DNA of 64,000 bases, from NCBI RefSeq assembly GCF_030272615.1, contig NC_081413.1, forward strand, positions 145,054,476 through 145,118,475, read 5' to 3'. Below are positions 1 to 12,173 of the stretch, in pieces. A program made the position numbers and the translations under genes. The DNA comes from Cryptomeria japonica. Its lineage: Eukaryota; Streptophyta; Pinopsida; Cupressales; Cupressaceae. Below the pieces are notes generated by a model that saw only the letters and a list, made by a program, of their open reading frames with translations, made no database searches and was not told the DNA's origin. Each line of letters begins with the position of its first letter. Positions within the stretch are counted from its first letter, which is position 1.

Positions 1-57
1 CAAATGTCTTTAAAAAATTATCAAGCAATATATTATTTGATATCCCATAGTAATTTG
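1..57. other. Flank outside the H element
   Basis: AT-rich DNA left of the H LTR. No gene or repeat signature is visible. Bases 53-57 (atttg) sit where a target-site duplication of H would be, but the partner copy is lost with the 5' end of H. Confidence 0.4.
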
Positions 58-1492
58 TGATGGTATGATGAAAGAATAAGTATCCGATGGAATACTGAGA
101 GGGGGGGGTGAATCAGTATACTGATAAACTAATACAAACTTCCCAATCTCAAAATCAAACTCACAAAGTAAACTTTCACTTATTAAGATCAATAATCAAC
201 ATCAACTGGTTAACTGTTATAACAAATTAACAATAAACAACTTCAATCTTGTAAACATCAAAATGATTAATCATATCTCAACATATTCAATCTCTCAATT
301 CTTCCAGTTATCATGCCTTATCAGAATAGTCAAGTAGTTAATCAAATCCACAAATAAGATCATAACCACAAAAACATTCACCACTTGACACAAATGTTTA
401 TTCGTGGAAAAATAAAAAAGGTAAAAACCACGGTGACATGAGACTCACAAGGATAGCTATCTAAACTCTTCTGAAGTTTGCCCTATTAGGAGCCAAGCCT
501 ATTAAAGCTTTTACAATAAGTCATGTTAAGAATTGATTCTATTAGGAATCACCCAATTAAGGGATTTACAAAATGCCTTGATGAAAAGCAAAATACCATG
601 TTAGGAGTAACCTCGGTAGACGGTTTGAGAATCCAAGCTAATGAACCACCTTGTTAGAGGATTTAAGAAGTGACCAAGCTTGTTAGAGCTTACCTAGTTA
701 AGGGATTTCAATTCTACTGTAATTGTTAGAAAACAACAAGTTTTCTTGATCTGTCTGAATAAAACTACATTTTCTTGATCAGATCCTTTTAAGCTTCAAT
801 CTTCTTTCACTCAAATTGCAGATCCATTCTCCGGTTAGGCAAACATACACTCAACTAGTTTTCAGCCAACACTTTTCCAACACTCTTACAAACAACTTCA
901 TTGACCTTAAATACAAATCAATTATGTCAGTAACACAACAAAAACCTAATTCTCTCATAGAGATTACAAACAAGTCAGTTCAATACTGATCGTAAGAAAT
1001 CATAACAATCTCTTCACATTCTTCAAGAAAATTCCAACTGCTCCATGATCATTGCTTCATCGGACTTTGTAACTCATCATGCGCTATGCATTAGATGCAA
1101 TCCACTTTGCTCATTCCCTAGACAATAAACAAACACGCCAAATAAATTTGAAGTTATCCTCATTCAATGATCACATGTGTTGCCATCATTACCGCTCATC
1201 ATTAGATCTCAAACCAACAAACTTGATCAGGTAGGGTTTAACAGAAAACAATTGGTAGGGTTTACCGGTTACATTTTATAAAAAAGGAATTAACCTTATA
1301 CACCAGTTTACCAGTTCAACTCACAAACTTAACATACCGGTTTACAACATCTTCCACAAAGCTCTTCTTACTGGTTACAAGCCAATATCAATAACAACAA
1401 TAATATTAGCAATATCATAAGTACCATTACAGAAATTGACATCAATGACAACATAACACATCATTAATTCAATATTCATGCGAATGCCAACA
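58..1492 (-). repeat. 3' LTR of H
   Basis: About 1,435 bp. On the plus strand it runs from tgatggtatgatg to gcgaatgccaaca, so it has TG...CA ends. It carries the G-run gagaggggggggtgaat (97-113) and the aaaaaccacggtg motif (423-435) that recur in every Copia LTR of the window. It is immediately followed by a pyrimidine tract (a purine tract on the element strand). No open frame of note lies inside it. Confidence 0.75.
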
Positions 1493-1844
1493 ATCTCCTC
1501 CTTTGGCATTGATGGCAATAAAAATATCAACGCCTTTGATTGCTATTGTGATTGGTTAATGGGAATCTTGGTTTACATTACCAAGTATTCACCATGCTCT
1601 ATCTATCATCGACTTATTGCTGGTTTCCCTTTGCTAGTCACTTAATTCTTCTACTCAATCACATAATTCTTCTCCCCCTTTGACATTAATGCCAAATTGA
1701 AAGTAAAACATGTAATGTCAAATTTTCACTTTGCATCAACAACATACTGCATCTTGTTGCTCCCCTGTGGGATGCATCCACTTCTTCATCAATCCATGTA
1801 AAATTTTACAAGTAATTCAGGAACTGATGCAATCAACCTCATGC
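1493..1844 (-). other. H 3' untranslated region with polypurine tracts
   Basis: Lies between the pol stop and the 3' LTR of H. Plus-strand aatctcctcctttggcatt (1493-) and cttctccccctttgacatt (around 1670) are purine tracts on the element strand, the expected priming sites for plus-strand DNA synthesis. No gene seen. Confidence 0.6.
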
Positions 1845-2931
1845 TCAACTAACTTCATGAAGAGGGATAACCCCCAAGTGACTTCTAAGATGCTCAAAAG
1901 TGATCTTAGGTAGAGGTTTGGTAAAGATATTTGCAAGCTTCTTTTGGGTGAAAAAATGCTCTAAGATAACATCTTTACTTTGAACTTTTTCCCTCAAAAA
2001 TTGATACTTCAATTCAATGGGCTTGGTATGAGCGTCCAAAATAGGATTCTTAGAAATATTAATGGCACTTGTATTATCACATAGGCTCTGAGATCTTCAT
2101 CTTAAAACCTTCCAAAATGTGCCTCATCCAAATAGGTTGTGTGCAATTCATGTAAGCTGCAACATACACAACTTGAGCTGTAGATTGTGAAGTACAACTC
2201 TACTTTTTACTACTCCATGAAATGAGCCTTCGTCTTAGAAATAATTCTACACCGGTAGTACTTTTCTAGTCATCAATATTTCCTGCCCAATCAGCATCAG
2301 CGTATTCCTTCAAATCAAAGTTTCCTTCATATGTATACCATAATCCATAGTCAACTATACCTTTTAGATACCTAACAATTCTCTTTGTTGCTATCAAGTG
2401 TGCTTCCTTTGGATTCTTTTGAAATCTTGCAACTATACCAACCACATGGGAAATATCCAGTCTATTGTGAACAACATAGTGTAATTTGCCAATCATTGAC
2501 CTGCATTCCTTTTCATCAATAGACTTAGATGCATCCTCCTTGGAAAATTTACAACTTGTAACCATTGGTGTTCCAACTGGTTTACATTCACTCATGTCAA
2601 AAGTTTTCAAAACCTTTTTCACATACTTAGATTGAGTAATGAAAATACCATTCTTCATTTACTATATCTGCAATGCAATTTTTTATTTCCCCTACTAAAG
2701 ACATCTCAAAGTCATTCTTCATTTCATTTGCAAAATTGTTTCTCATGACATCATTACCTCCAAATATAATGTCATCAAAAAATACTTCACTAACCAGTAT
2801 TTCATCTCCTTCAGACTTGAGATAAATATTACTATCATCACTGGTTTTTCAAAGCCTATCTACATTAGATGTGTATGAAGTCATTCATACCATACTCTGG
2901 GTGCCTGCTTCATTCCATACAAAGATTTATG
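1845..2931 (-). pseudogene. H pol fragment: end of RT and RNase H
   Basis: Contains the Copia RT/RNase H boundary (SKYVKKVLKTFDM, then CKPVGTP), the segment MIGKLHYVVHNRLDISHVVG, RYLKGIVDYGLWY, and the RNase H start YADADWAGN. The tail ends LGVIPLHEVS and a TGA stop at 1845-1847. Frames at 2266-2658 and 1845-2039 are separated by stops and shifts. The upstream RT continues at 9596 beyond the E1 insertion: sense ...GRLHN there joins HKSLYGMKQAPRVW here. Confidence 0.85.
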
Positions 2932-3972
2932 TGTTGGCATTTTGGATATCTTGATATGGTTTTGTCATTGATGTCAACACTTGTCATCGCTTGTCAACAC
3001 TTATCAGCACTTAGAGATTTTGGTTATGTTCACTGAGAATTCAGAGACTTATGCAAAGTCACTGGTATTTGGTTCACCGACACTTGGAATGACTTGGAGA
3101 CTACTTGGTTATGTCAAAGACATTAATCAATCAATTGGTTTTGGCAACTTGGTTAATTGTTTATTTGGGTTTGCATATTTTCTGCTACCGACAAATAGGT
3201 CCAGGATAAGCACTGATAGGTATATCTATTCCAGATCAGCATGACATGTTATGGAGATGATTTATTATTATTGTAAATGCATTGAGCCAACATCATGCGT
3301 TGGATATTGATTTACTTGTAATTGATTTTATTGTAATATCTTTTAGTGAGCCAATCTATTCAATTGGTCTTAGGTTATGGTATAAGTGTAAGATCTCATT
3401 TGTGAGATCGAAGTGAGAATGTGAAAAGGATTGCAATAAGGTATATGCAAAAAATAAGCAGAGCTATACATGCATAAATCATTTGAAGGTTGAAGGAAGG
3501 ATTTTGTAAAGGCAATTAGTACTAAAATGGTACTGAATCAAGCATATGAAGATGCTATTTTGTGCATTACATTATCATTGGATTTAACCATCCAATTGTA
3601 GTTAGTGTGACTCTCATTTTGTGATTGAGTAGTGAGCTCTAGGTAGTTGGCCTTTCTACATGTGCAGAATCCATATTGTACACACATACTATCTGCAGTA
3701 GTATCATTTGATTGTGGATAAGGCTTCCCACTGTGGTTTTTACCCTTACAGGGTTTCCACATATAAACATTTGTGTTATGTGTTGTGTATGTTATTGTCT
3801 TTCTATTTCATGCATTAATCTTTACTGGTATTGCAATTAATTGTTAAGACTATCTACCAACATAAAGTTTGGTTTATCGGCATTAAGCATTAAGTTTTGG
3901 TTAAGTTAATTTTGGTTGAATTTATTGGACAACTGATTCACCCCCCCTCTCAGTTGTCTCTGGGACCTAGCA
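2932..3972 (+). repeat. 5' LTR of E1
   Basis: About 1,041 bp, from tgttggcattttgg to gggacctagca. Pairs with 8531-9590. Includes the CCCACTGTGGTTTTTACC motif (3727-3744) and the C-run gattcaccccccctctcag (3935-3953) near its 3' edge. The 87-aa open frame inside at 2981-3244 has no counterpart in the other LTR and is not counted as a gene. Confidence 0.9.
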
Positions 3973-3974
3973 AT

Positions 3975-3986
3975 TGGTATCAGAGA
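3975..3986 (+). other. E1 primer-binding site (initiator Met tRNA type)
   Basis: TGGTATCAGAGA starts 2 bp after the LTR. It matches the usual plant Copia primer-binding site complementary to the 3' end of initiator methionine tRNA (TGGTATCAGAGC) except at the last base. Confidence 0.85.
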
Positions 3987-4030
3987 CTAGTCCTCCTTTT
4001 GCAGAAGTTTAATAGCTTGAGAAGATCCAA

Positions 4031-5061
4031 TGTCTTCTAACTATTTCATGAAGGACAGTCTGAAACTTGATGGAACTAACTATGGCATATGGAAGATCAG
4101 GATGGAGATACACTTTAATTGCATTGGAAAGGATATATGAGATGTTACAAAGAATGGATATACTGCTCCTACTAAAGGTCAACCTATTCCACCTAACTTG
4201 GCTAAAGATGAGGAAAATGATTGCAAAGCAAGAGAAGAACTTTTGAGCGCATTGTCAGATCAGCAAGTCATGGGATTGTTAGATAGATCTATTGCTAAAG
4301 CTATTTGGGACAAACTGGAAACATTGAATGAAGGAGATTCCACAGTCAAAATTACAAAACTTGAATGCTTCTGGGTCAGGTTTGAAAGTCTGAAAATGGA
4401 AGAAGAAGAAAGAATTTCTACTTTTATGGAAAGAGTAAATGAAATTGTTTTGGGTATACAATGTTGTGGAAGAACCTTAAGTGAAGATGAGATTGTTTCT
4501 AAAGTTTTAAGATCTTTTCCACTAGAATATAAAATGAAAGTTACCGATATAAATAAATTAAGAACATTTCCTAATGCATCAGCATCTAGAGACAGTTTGG
4601 TTGGAAAACTTTCAGCTTTTGAGCTTGAGGAAATTGGTCCTATTACTACTATCAAGATAAATCTATCTTTTAAGACATCATCATCACATGATAAATCTGA
4701 TTGGAAAGCCTTCTATGCAAGAGAACTTGAAGAAAGCAGGAGAGAAAATGAAGAACTTGAAGAACTTGGAGCACTATTTGCAAGGAAAATGCCTAAAGGT
4801 CCAATTGGAAGTAAGTATGAAGGTAAAGCACCTTTTAAATGTTTTAATTGTAATAAGATTGGTCATATGGCATCTATATGTCCCAATAGACATGCAAGAT
4901 TAAGAGAAGAAGCTAAAAGAATATATAAGCCTAACCCTGACTATCAGAAATACAAAATTAAGAAGAATAGAGACAAATCTTGTTATTATGCTGATGAAGG
5001 TGTTATTGATGATTTTGATGAGGATCTGATAGACAATGGATGGGGGCTTTTGTTGCTATAG
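4031..5061 (+). pseudogene. E1 gag
   Basis: Copia Gag. The ATG at 4031 opens a start like that of E2, but a TGA at 4137-4139 (TGG in E2) cuts it, and the remaining open part is 4198-5061 (287 aa). It has the UBN2-type capsid region (LSDQQVMGLLDRSIAKAIWD) and a CCHC zinc knuckle CFNCNKIGHMASIC near residues 215-228 that would bind genomic RNA. The frame is then lost just before the protease. Confidence 0.85.
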
Positions 5062-6370
5062 CAGAAGATCAACCGACACCTAGTGTTCAACCAGTAGAGT
5101 AGGCCCTAATAGCTAAAGTTGAAGATAAGGATGAATGAATTATTGATTCAGGATGTTCACATCATATGACTAGTGATAAGAGTAAATTCTTAACCTTTCA
5201 AGACTACAATGGAGGTCTGTAACATTTGGAGATGATAAAGCTTGTTTGATCAAAGGAAAAGACACTATATCTTTTGATGGTAAGCACAATACTGATAATG
5301 TTTACTATGTTGAAGGTTTGAAGCATAATCTTTTGAGTGTTGGTCAATTTGTTGAAAAAGGATTTCAGTTACAATTCAAGAATGGTAAATGTAAAATCTT
5401 AAACATAACTGGTTTGGAAATTGCAATCGGTAATCAGACTAGAGGTAATATCTTTCATTTGAACAATAATGAGAAAGCATGTTTGATTGCACATATTGAT
5501 GAAAGTTGGTTATGGCATAAGAGACTTTGTCATGTACATTTTGATTGTATTGTGAAAATCAGTACTACTAAGGCTGTTAGAGATTTACCTAAGATTGTTA
5601 AACCTCACAATCTAGTATGTAAGGAATGCCAATTTGGAAAGCAAGTTAGAGAAAATTTCAAGAGTATTCCAGAGAAGTCTAACAAAAATATTGATTTAAT
5701 TCATACTGATTTATGTGGTCCAGCAAGAACTAGAAGTATACAAGGAGATATGTTCTTTATTCTAATCATTCATGACTATTCTAGAATGTGTTGGGTTACT
5801 TTTCCAAGAGAGAAATCTGAAGCATTTGGGAAATTCAAACTATTCAAAGTAATGGTAGAAAATGAAACCGACAAGAAAATCAAATGTTTGAGATCAGATC
5901 AAGGAGTTGAATTCACATCTAAGGAATTTAATACATTCTGTGAAGTGAATGGGATTAGAAGATAGTTATCAACACCCCGAACACCCTAGTAGAATGGAGC
6001 TGTGGAAAGGAAAAACAAAAATATCTTGGATGCAGGAAGAAGTATGATATCTGAAGAAAATCTACCTCATATATACTAGAGAGAAGCGGTCAATACAGTT
6101 GTTTATACATTCTACAAAGTTCACAACAGAGGTGAAAACAGTAAGACCCCACATGAACTATGGTTTGGTAATACTCCTACTCTTAAATACTTTAGAATAT
6201 TTGGAAGTAAATGCTATATTAGAAGAGATGAGTATATTGGAAAATTTGATCCTAGAAGTGATGAAGGAATATTTCTTGGTTATTCATCTAAGAGCAAGGC
6301 ATATAGATGTTTTAACAAGAGATTGCAGAAAATTGTTGAGAGTGCAAATGTGAAGATTAATGAACAGTTT
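5062..6370 (+). pseudogene. E1 protease and integrase
   Basis: The protease remnant has the IDSGCSHHM motif near 5142-5168, after stops. The integrase is open at 5246-5965 (239 aa), with the HHCC zinc finger (WHKRLCHVH ... CKECQFGK), the first catalytic Asp in HTDLCGPART and the second in RSDQGVEF. A TAG at 5963-5965 and a further TAG stand where E2 reads CAG or CAA codons, ahead of the catalytic Glu segment (VERKN). The integrase C-terminal part continues to about 6370 in another frame. Not functional. Confidence 0.85.
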
Positions 6371-8173
6371 AGAGGAAATTCAAGGTACACAGACTCTGAA
6401 CCGGTAATAGAAATAATCACAAATGAACCTAATGTGAACACACTAGTATAGAATGGTGATCCAGTTACACCGACATCATTTGGAGATTCAACAATCACTG
6501 AAGAACAACATCAAGTAAAAACACCTCGGTATGTAAGATTGAATCATTCTGAAGATCAGATAATTGGAAATAAATTTCAAGGAGTTATGACTAGAGGAAG
6601 ATTGGAAAATGAGGAGGTATGTCTTATTTCTCAAATTGAACCTACATCAATTAATGAGGCATGTGAAGATAAATATTGGATCAAAGCTATGGAAGATGAA
6701 TTGGAATAAATTGAAAGGAATAACACTTGGTCATTAGTTCCCCGGCCTAAAGACAAAAATGTATTTGGAACTAAATGGATTTTCAGAAATAAACTTAATG
6801 AAGATGGCATGGTAATTAGAAACAAAGAAAGATTAGTGTGTAAGGGATATTCTCAGAAAGAAGGAATTGATTACAATGAAACCTTTGCACTAGTAGCTAG
6901 AATTGAGTCAGTCAGACTTTTATTGGCTTTTGTAGCACATAAGAACTATAAAGTATATCAAATGGATGTTAAATGTGCATTTTTGAATGGAGATCTTGAA
7001 GAAGAAGTTTACATTGAGAAACCTGATGGATTTTCTTTGACAGATAACAAAGACATGGTTTGCAGGTTAAGGAAAGCTTTATATGGATTGAAACAAGCTC
7101 CTAAAGCTTGATATGCTATATTGGATAAATATCTTTTGAAGATTGGTTACACTAAAGGTAATGCTGACAACAATCTATACTACAAAGTGAAAAATGATGA
7201 TATCTTGTTTATTGAAGTTTTTGTTGATGATATAATCTTTGGAGGAGAAGATGGTTTGTGTAAAGACTTTTCTAACAAAATGCAACAAGAATTTGAAATG
7301 TCTATGATTGGAGAGATAAAATTCTTTTTAGGATTGTAGATTTCACATACTGATAAAGGTATATTCCTATGTCAATCTAAGTACTTGAAGGAATTACTAA
7401 AGAAATTTGGCATGGAAAATTGTAAACCGGTAAGCACACCTATGACTACATCTAATAAATTATCCTTGAAGGATGAATCTACACCTGTTAATCCGACTAG
7501 ATACAAATCTATGATAGGAGGTTTACTGTATTTGACACAAATGAGACCTGATATTATGAATGCAGTATGTATTGTATCAATATTTCAGAGTAATCCTAAA
7601 GAAAATCATGAATCAGCAGTGAAAAGGATTTTCCAGTACCTACAAAGCATTGCAAATCTTGGTTTATGGTATCCTAGAGATGGAAATTTTGACTTATGTG
7701 CATACACAGATGCTAATTGGGCAGGAGATGTGGATGATAGAAAAAGCACCACTGGTGGATAATTTTTTCTTGGCAGCAGACTAATTTCATGGTTGATCAA
7801 GAAACAGAGTTGTACAAGTGTATCAATAGCAGAATTAGAATATGTTGCAGCAACAACTAATTGTACAAAAGTATTATGGATCAAGCAAATGTTGAAGGAC
7901 ATAAAGGTAAAATGCAAGGAACTTATAACTATCTACTGTGATAATATGGATGCAATTGATATATCTAAGAACCCAGTATTTCACTCTAAGACTAAACACG
8001 TTTCCATCAAATTCAATTTTCTAAAGGAGAATGTTGGAGCAAAATAAGTGATATTGGTTTATGTGAATACTAAAGAGCAGATTACAGATATTTTTACAAA
8101 GCCTTTGCCTAAGGAAACATTTGAGTATCTCAGAGAGCAACTTGAAGTCCTACCCCCACAAGTAGAGACTTAG
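6371..8173 (+). pseudogene. E1 reverse transcriptase and RNase H
   Basis: Copia RT in frames 6809-7111, 7121-7339 and 7385-7762: [32 protein letters not shown] and the catalytic FVDDIIFGG. RNase H spans about 7660-8047 (YTDANWAGDVDDRKSTTGG). The end corresponds to the E2 terminus and stops with TAG at 8171-8173. Stops at 7109-7111 and 7337-7339 replace Trp or Gln codons. It is a clear relative of E2 pol. Confidence 0.88.
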
Positions 8174-8530
8174 CTAGTTGATGTTTGTCATCAACCAACA
8201 GAATTAACAGAGAAATATTTTATTATGGCTTTGATGAGGAGAGCTACTTCTCAGGGGGAGTAGTTGGTATATTGAATAAGTTGGTATTTTGAATTTGGTT
8301 TTGTATTGCTTTGGCAATTGATGTCAAAGGGGGAGAGATTGATATATGGAAAAACACATTATCTTTTCTTTTGGGAGAGATTTATTCCTAGGGGGAGAGA
8401 TATTATGTATTTTTTATTTCTGGTTAATGATCTCTTTGGGAGATTGTTGGTTTTTGGTTTTTGGCATTTCTATTTTTGCACTTTGATGGTTTTTCCATCT
8501 TGTGTTGCCATCAATGCCGAATGGGGAGAT
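8174..8530 (+). other. E1 polypurine-tract cluster
   Basis: No gene. Holds at least six purine tracts of the form GGGGGAG or GGGAGA: tcagggggag (8251), caaagggggagagatt (8325), ttttgggagagat (8369), ctagggggagagat (8389), tttgggagattg (8436) and atggggagat (8521), the last abutting the LTR. Repeated tracts between pol and the 3' LTR are a known feature of Sirevirus Copia elements. Confidence 0.7.
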
Positions 8531-9590
8531 TGTTGAAATTTTGGATATGTTGATATGGTTTTTTCATTGATGTCAACACTTGTCTTCGGTTGTCAACACT
8601 TGTCAGCACTTGGAGATTTTGGTTATGTTCATTGGCAAGTTAGAGACTTATGCAAAGTCACTGGTATTTGATTCACTAATAGGTTATATTGTTCAATGAC
8701 ACTTGGAATGACTTGGAGACTACTTGGTTATGTTGAAGACATTATTCGATCACTTGGTATTGGCAACTTGGTTAATTGTTTATTCGGATTTGCATATTTG
8801 TTGTTACCGACAAATAGGTCTAGGATAAGCACCGACAAGTATATCTATTCCAGATCAGCATGACATGTTATGGAGATGATTTATTATTATTGTAAATGCA
8901 TTGAGTTGACATCATGCATTAGATATTAATTTACTTGTAATTGATTTTATTGTAATATCTTTTAGTGAGCCAACCTATTCAATTGATCTTAGGTTATAGT
9001 ATAAATGTAAGATCTCATTTGTGAGATCGAAGCAGGAATATGAAAAGGATTGCAATAAGGTATATGCAAAAATAAGAAGAGCTATACACGTAGACATCAT
9101 TTGAAGGTTGAAGGAAGGATTTTGTAAAGGCAATCAGAACTAAACCGATACTGAATCCAACATATGAAGATGTTATTTTGTGCAGTACATTATCATTGGA
9201 TTTAACCATTCAATTGTAGTTAGTGTGACTCTCATTTTGTGATTGACCAGTGAGCTGTAGGCAGCTGGCCTTTTTGCATGTGCAAAATTCATATTGTACA
9301 CACATACTATTTGCAGTAGTATCATTTGATTATGGGTAAGGCTGCCCACTGTGGTTTTTCCCCTTACAAGGTTTCCACATACAAACATTTGTGTTATGTG
9401 TTGTGGATGTTATTGTCTTTCTGTTTCATGCATTAATCTTTACCGGTATTGCAATTAACTGTTAAGACTATCTATCGGCATAAAGTTTGGTTTACTAGTA
9501 TTAAGCATTAAGTTTTGGTTAAGTTAATTTTGGTTGAATTTATTGGACAACTGATTCACCCCCCCTCACATTTGTCTTCGGGACTTAACA
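8531..9590 (+). repeat. 3' LTR of E1
   Basis: About 1,060 bp, from tgttgaaattttgg to gggacttaaca. Aligns with 2932-3972 over its length, with scattered substitutions and small indels. Followed by the target duplication ttatg. Confidence 0.9.
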
Positions 9591-10711
9591 TTATGCAATC
9601 TACCTACCATGTCTTTCTCATCTGTCAATGCATAACCATCAAGCTTCTCTATGTATACCTCTTCTTCCAATATCCCATTAAAAAATGAAGACTTAACATC
9701 CATTTGGTATACCTTGAACTTCTTATGGGTTGCAAATGCAAGGAAAGTTCTTAATCCTTCCAGTCTTTCTACTGGTGCAAAATTTTTGCCATAATCTTCT
9801 CCTTCTTCTTGAGAATGACCCTTGTAGACTAATCTTGCCTTGTTGCGAATGACAACACCATCTTCATTTAACTTGTATCTAAACACCTATTTAGTACCTA
9901 TAACATTCTTGTTTACCGGTCGGGGTACCAGGGTACAAGTGTCATTTTTCTCAATCTGATCCAATTCTTCTTCCATTGCCTTAACCCAATAATCATCACC
10001 AAAAGCCTGCTTAGCACTTCTAGGTTCAATGGTGGAGATCATGCAAGAGTTCTCTCTTATTTTCCTTCTAGTTAGTACTCCAACATCCTTATCCCTAATA
10101 ATATGCTCAAGACTGTGGTTCAGTCTCACATACCTAGGAATAACATGATCCTTCTCTTTAGGTTTAGCTTCTTCATTATCATTTTCCTCTGAATTTATTT
10201 GTTCTGGTTGAACAAGTACATTAGGATTTGCTTTACTGGTTATTGATTTAAAAATTTCAAGTTCCAAAAGCAAAATGCAAGGATCTTCATCCTTTTTCTC
10301 TGAGTTGGTTCCTTCTAAGACTTCAGGACATTCATCTACATGAACATCAACACTCTAAAAAATTCTTTGTATCTGGTTGTTGAAGCATTTATAGGCCTTA
10401 CTCTTGGTGGAATAGCCAAGAAATATTCCTTCATCACTCTTAGCATCAAACTTTCTTATGTAATCACTTATTTTAATAAAAAACTTGCTACCAAATATTT
10501 TTTAAAAACTAACATCAGGTGATCTCCCATACCAATACTTATAAGGGGTCTCATCCTTACCTCTTTTCATTAGAACTTAGTTCAGTGTGTAGACAACTGT
10601 ACTTACAACTTCTTTCCAAAATGTTTCAACCACTGATGGGTTGTTCCTCTTTGCTATACCATTCTATTGTGATGTCCTTGGTGTAGAAATTTTTTTCTTT
10701 ATACCATTCTC
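9591..10711 (-). pseudogene. H pol fragment: RT N-terminal half and end of integrase
   Basis: The open frame 9887-10273 carries the pre-RT segment (IPRYVRLNHSLEHI, then WVKAMEEELDQIEKN). 9596-9886 carries RT motifs ([22 protein letters not shown]). Between 10274 and 10711 lies the integrase C-terminal part and GAG-pre-RT linker in broken frames. The segment ends at E2 (TSD ttctc, 10707-10711) and resumes at 17435. Bases 9591-9595 are the E1 target duplication. Confidence 0.85.
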
Positions 10712-11772
10712 TATTAGGTCCCAGAGACAATAGAGAGGGGTGGGTGAATTAGTTGTCAAATAAATTCAAACCAAAAACAACTTAACCAATTTAATACTTA
10801 ATATCGGTAAACCAGTTCAATATGTCGGAAGACAGTTTTAACAGTTAATAACTATACCGGTAAGGATTAGTGCATGAAACATAAACACAAAGTCATCCAC
10901 AACTCATAACACCAATATTTGTACATGTAAATCCTGTAAGGGGAAAAACCACGGTGGGAAACCTTACCCACAATCAGATGATACTACTGCAGATAGTAAG
11001 TGTACATAAATGGGGTCTACACATGCAGAAAGGCCATGCGCCTAGAGCTCACTACTCAATCACAAAATGGGAGTCACACTAACTACAATTGGATGGTTAA
11101 ATCCAATAAGAATGTACTGCAAAAAATATCATCTTCATATGCTGGATTTAGTATTGGTGTAGTTCTGATTGTCTTTACAAAAAACCCTCCTTCAATCTTC
11201 AAATGATGTCTATGTGTATAGCTCTACTTATTCTCACATATACCTTCACACAATCCTTTTTCGTATCCCACATCTGGTCTTACAAATAAGATCTTACATT
11301 TATACCATAACCTAAGACCAATTTTAGAAGGTCGGCTCTACAAGATATTACAATAAAAACATTTTACAAAAAATACAATATCCAATGCAATAACTGGTTG
11401 AACATGTTGGCTTAATGCATTTACAACAATAATTAATCATCTCCATAGCGTGTCATGCTAATCTGGAAAAGATAAACCTACCGGTGTAACCCTGGACCTA
11501 TTTGCCGGTAACAACAAAAATGCAAATATGAATATACCAATAAACAAAACTCAAGGACAAGATGTCCAAATGATGTCTTTGACATTACAAAGCATTTTCC
11601 ATATCATTCCAAGTGCCGATGATCATTATATCTTGTCAGTGTACTAGATACAGGTGATTGTGCATGAGTCACTTGCTTGCCAGTGAATGTTGCTGATTGT
11701 CCAAAGTGCCAGAGTTGGTAGGTGTTTAGTAGGTGTTGACATGAATGATAAAACCATACCAAAATACCAACA
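10712..11772 (-). repeat. 3' LTR of E2
   Basis: About 1,061 bp. On the plus strand it begins tattaggtccc (TG mutated to TA at the edge) and ends ataccaaca. Pairs with 16371-17429. Carries the G-run near its 10712 side and the aaaaaccacggtgg motif at 10945-10958. Confidence 0.9.
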
Positions 11773-12173
11773 AGCTCCCCCTTTGGCATTGATGGCAACA
11801 CAAGATGGAAAAACCATCAAAGTGCCAAAATAGAAATGCCAAATACCAAAAACTAACAATCTCCAAAAAGAGATCATAACCAGAAATCAAAATACAGATA
11901 CAGAGAGTAATAATCTCTCCCAAACAACAATCTCTCCTCTTGGGAGCAACATGTGTTTTCCTTGTGTTTTTTAAAGTTTTTCCATACCAATCTCCCCCCC
12001 TTTGACATCAAATGCCAAAGTTACAATAAATCATCTTACCAAGCCAAGTTCATATACAAAATACCAATCAATTCAATATACCAACTACACCCCCTGAGAA
12101 GTAGCTTCCCATCAAGGACCGAAATAGAAGATTTCTCTGTTAATTCTACTGGTTGATGACAATCATCAACTAT
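11773..12173 (-). other. E2 polypurine-tract region
   Basis: No gene. On the element strand it holds several purine tracts: 11773-11784 (agctccccctttg on plus) next to the LTR, tctcctcttgggag near 11934, tctcccccccttt near 11991 and a further tract near 12088. Same layout as the E1 tract cluster. Confidence 0.65.

Larger units (their letters stand above)
2932..9590 (+). mobile_element. E1: complete but decayed Copia retrotransposon
   Basis: 6,659 bp with LTRs at 2932-3972 and 8531-9590, TG...CA ends and a perfect 5-bp target duplication ttatg (2927-2931 and 9591-9595). It has a primer-binding site, one gag-pol region with many stops, and a set of polypurine tracts. It sits in the RT of H. 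Same family as E2, but with more stops and more LTR differences, so probably the older of the two. Not autonomous. Confidence 0.95.

Noticed and set aside
4260-4655. 131-aa minus-strand frame over E1 gag (and 15638-16033 over E2 gag)
   Set aside because: Shadow of the gag frame on the opposite strand, with no independent signal.
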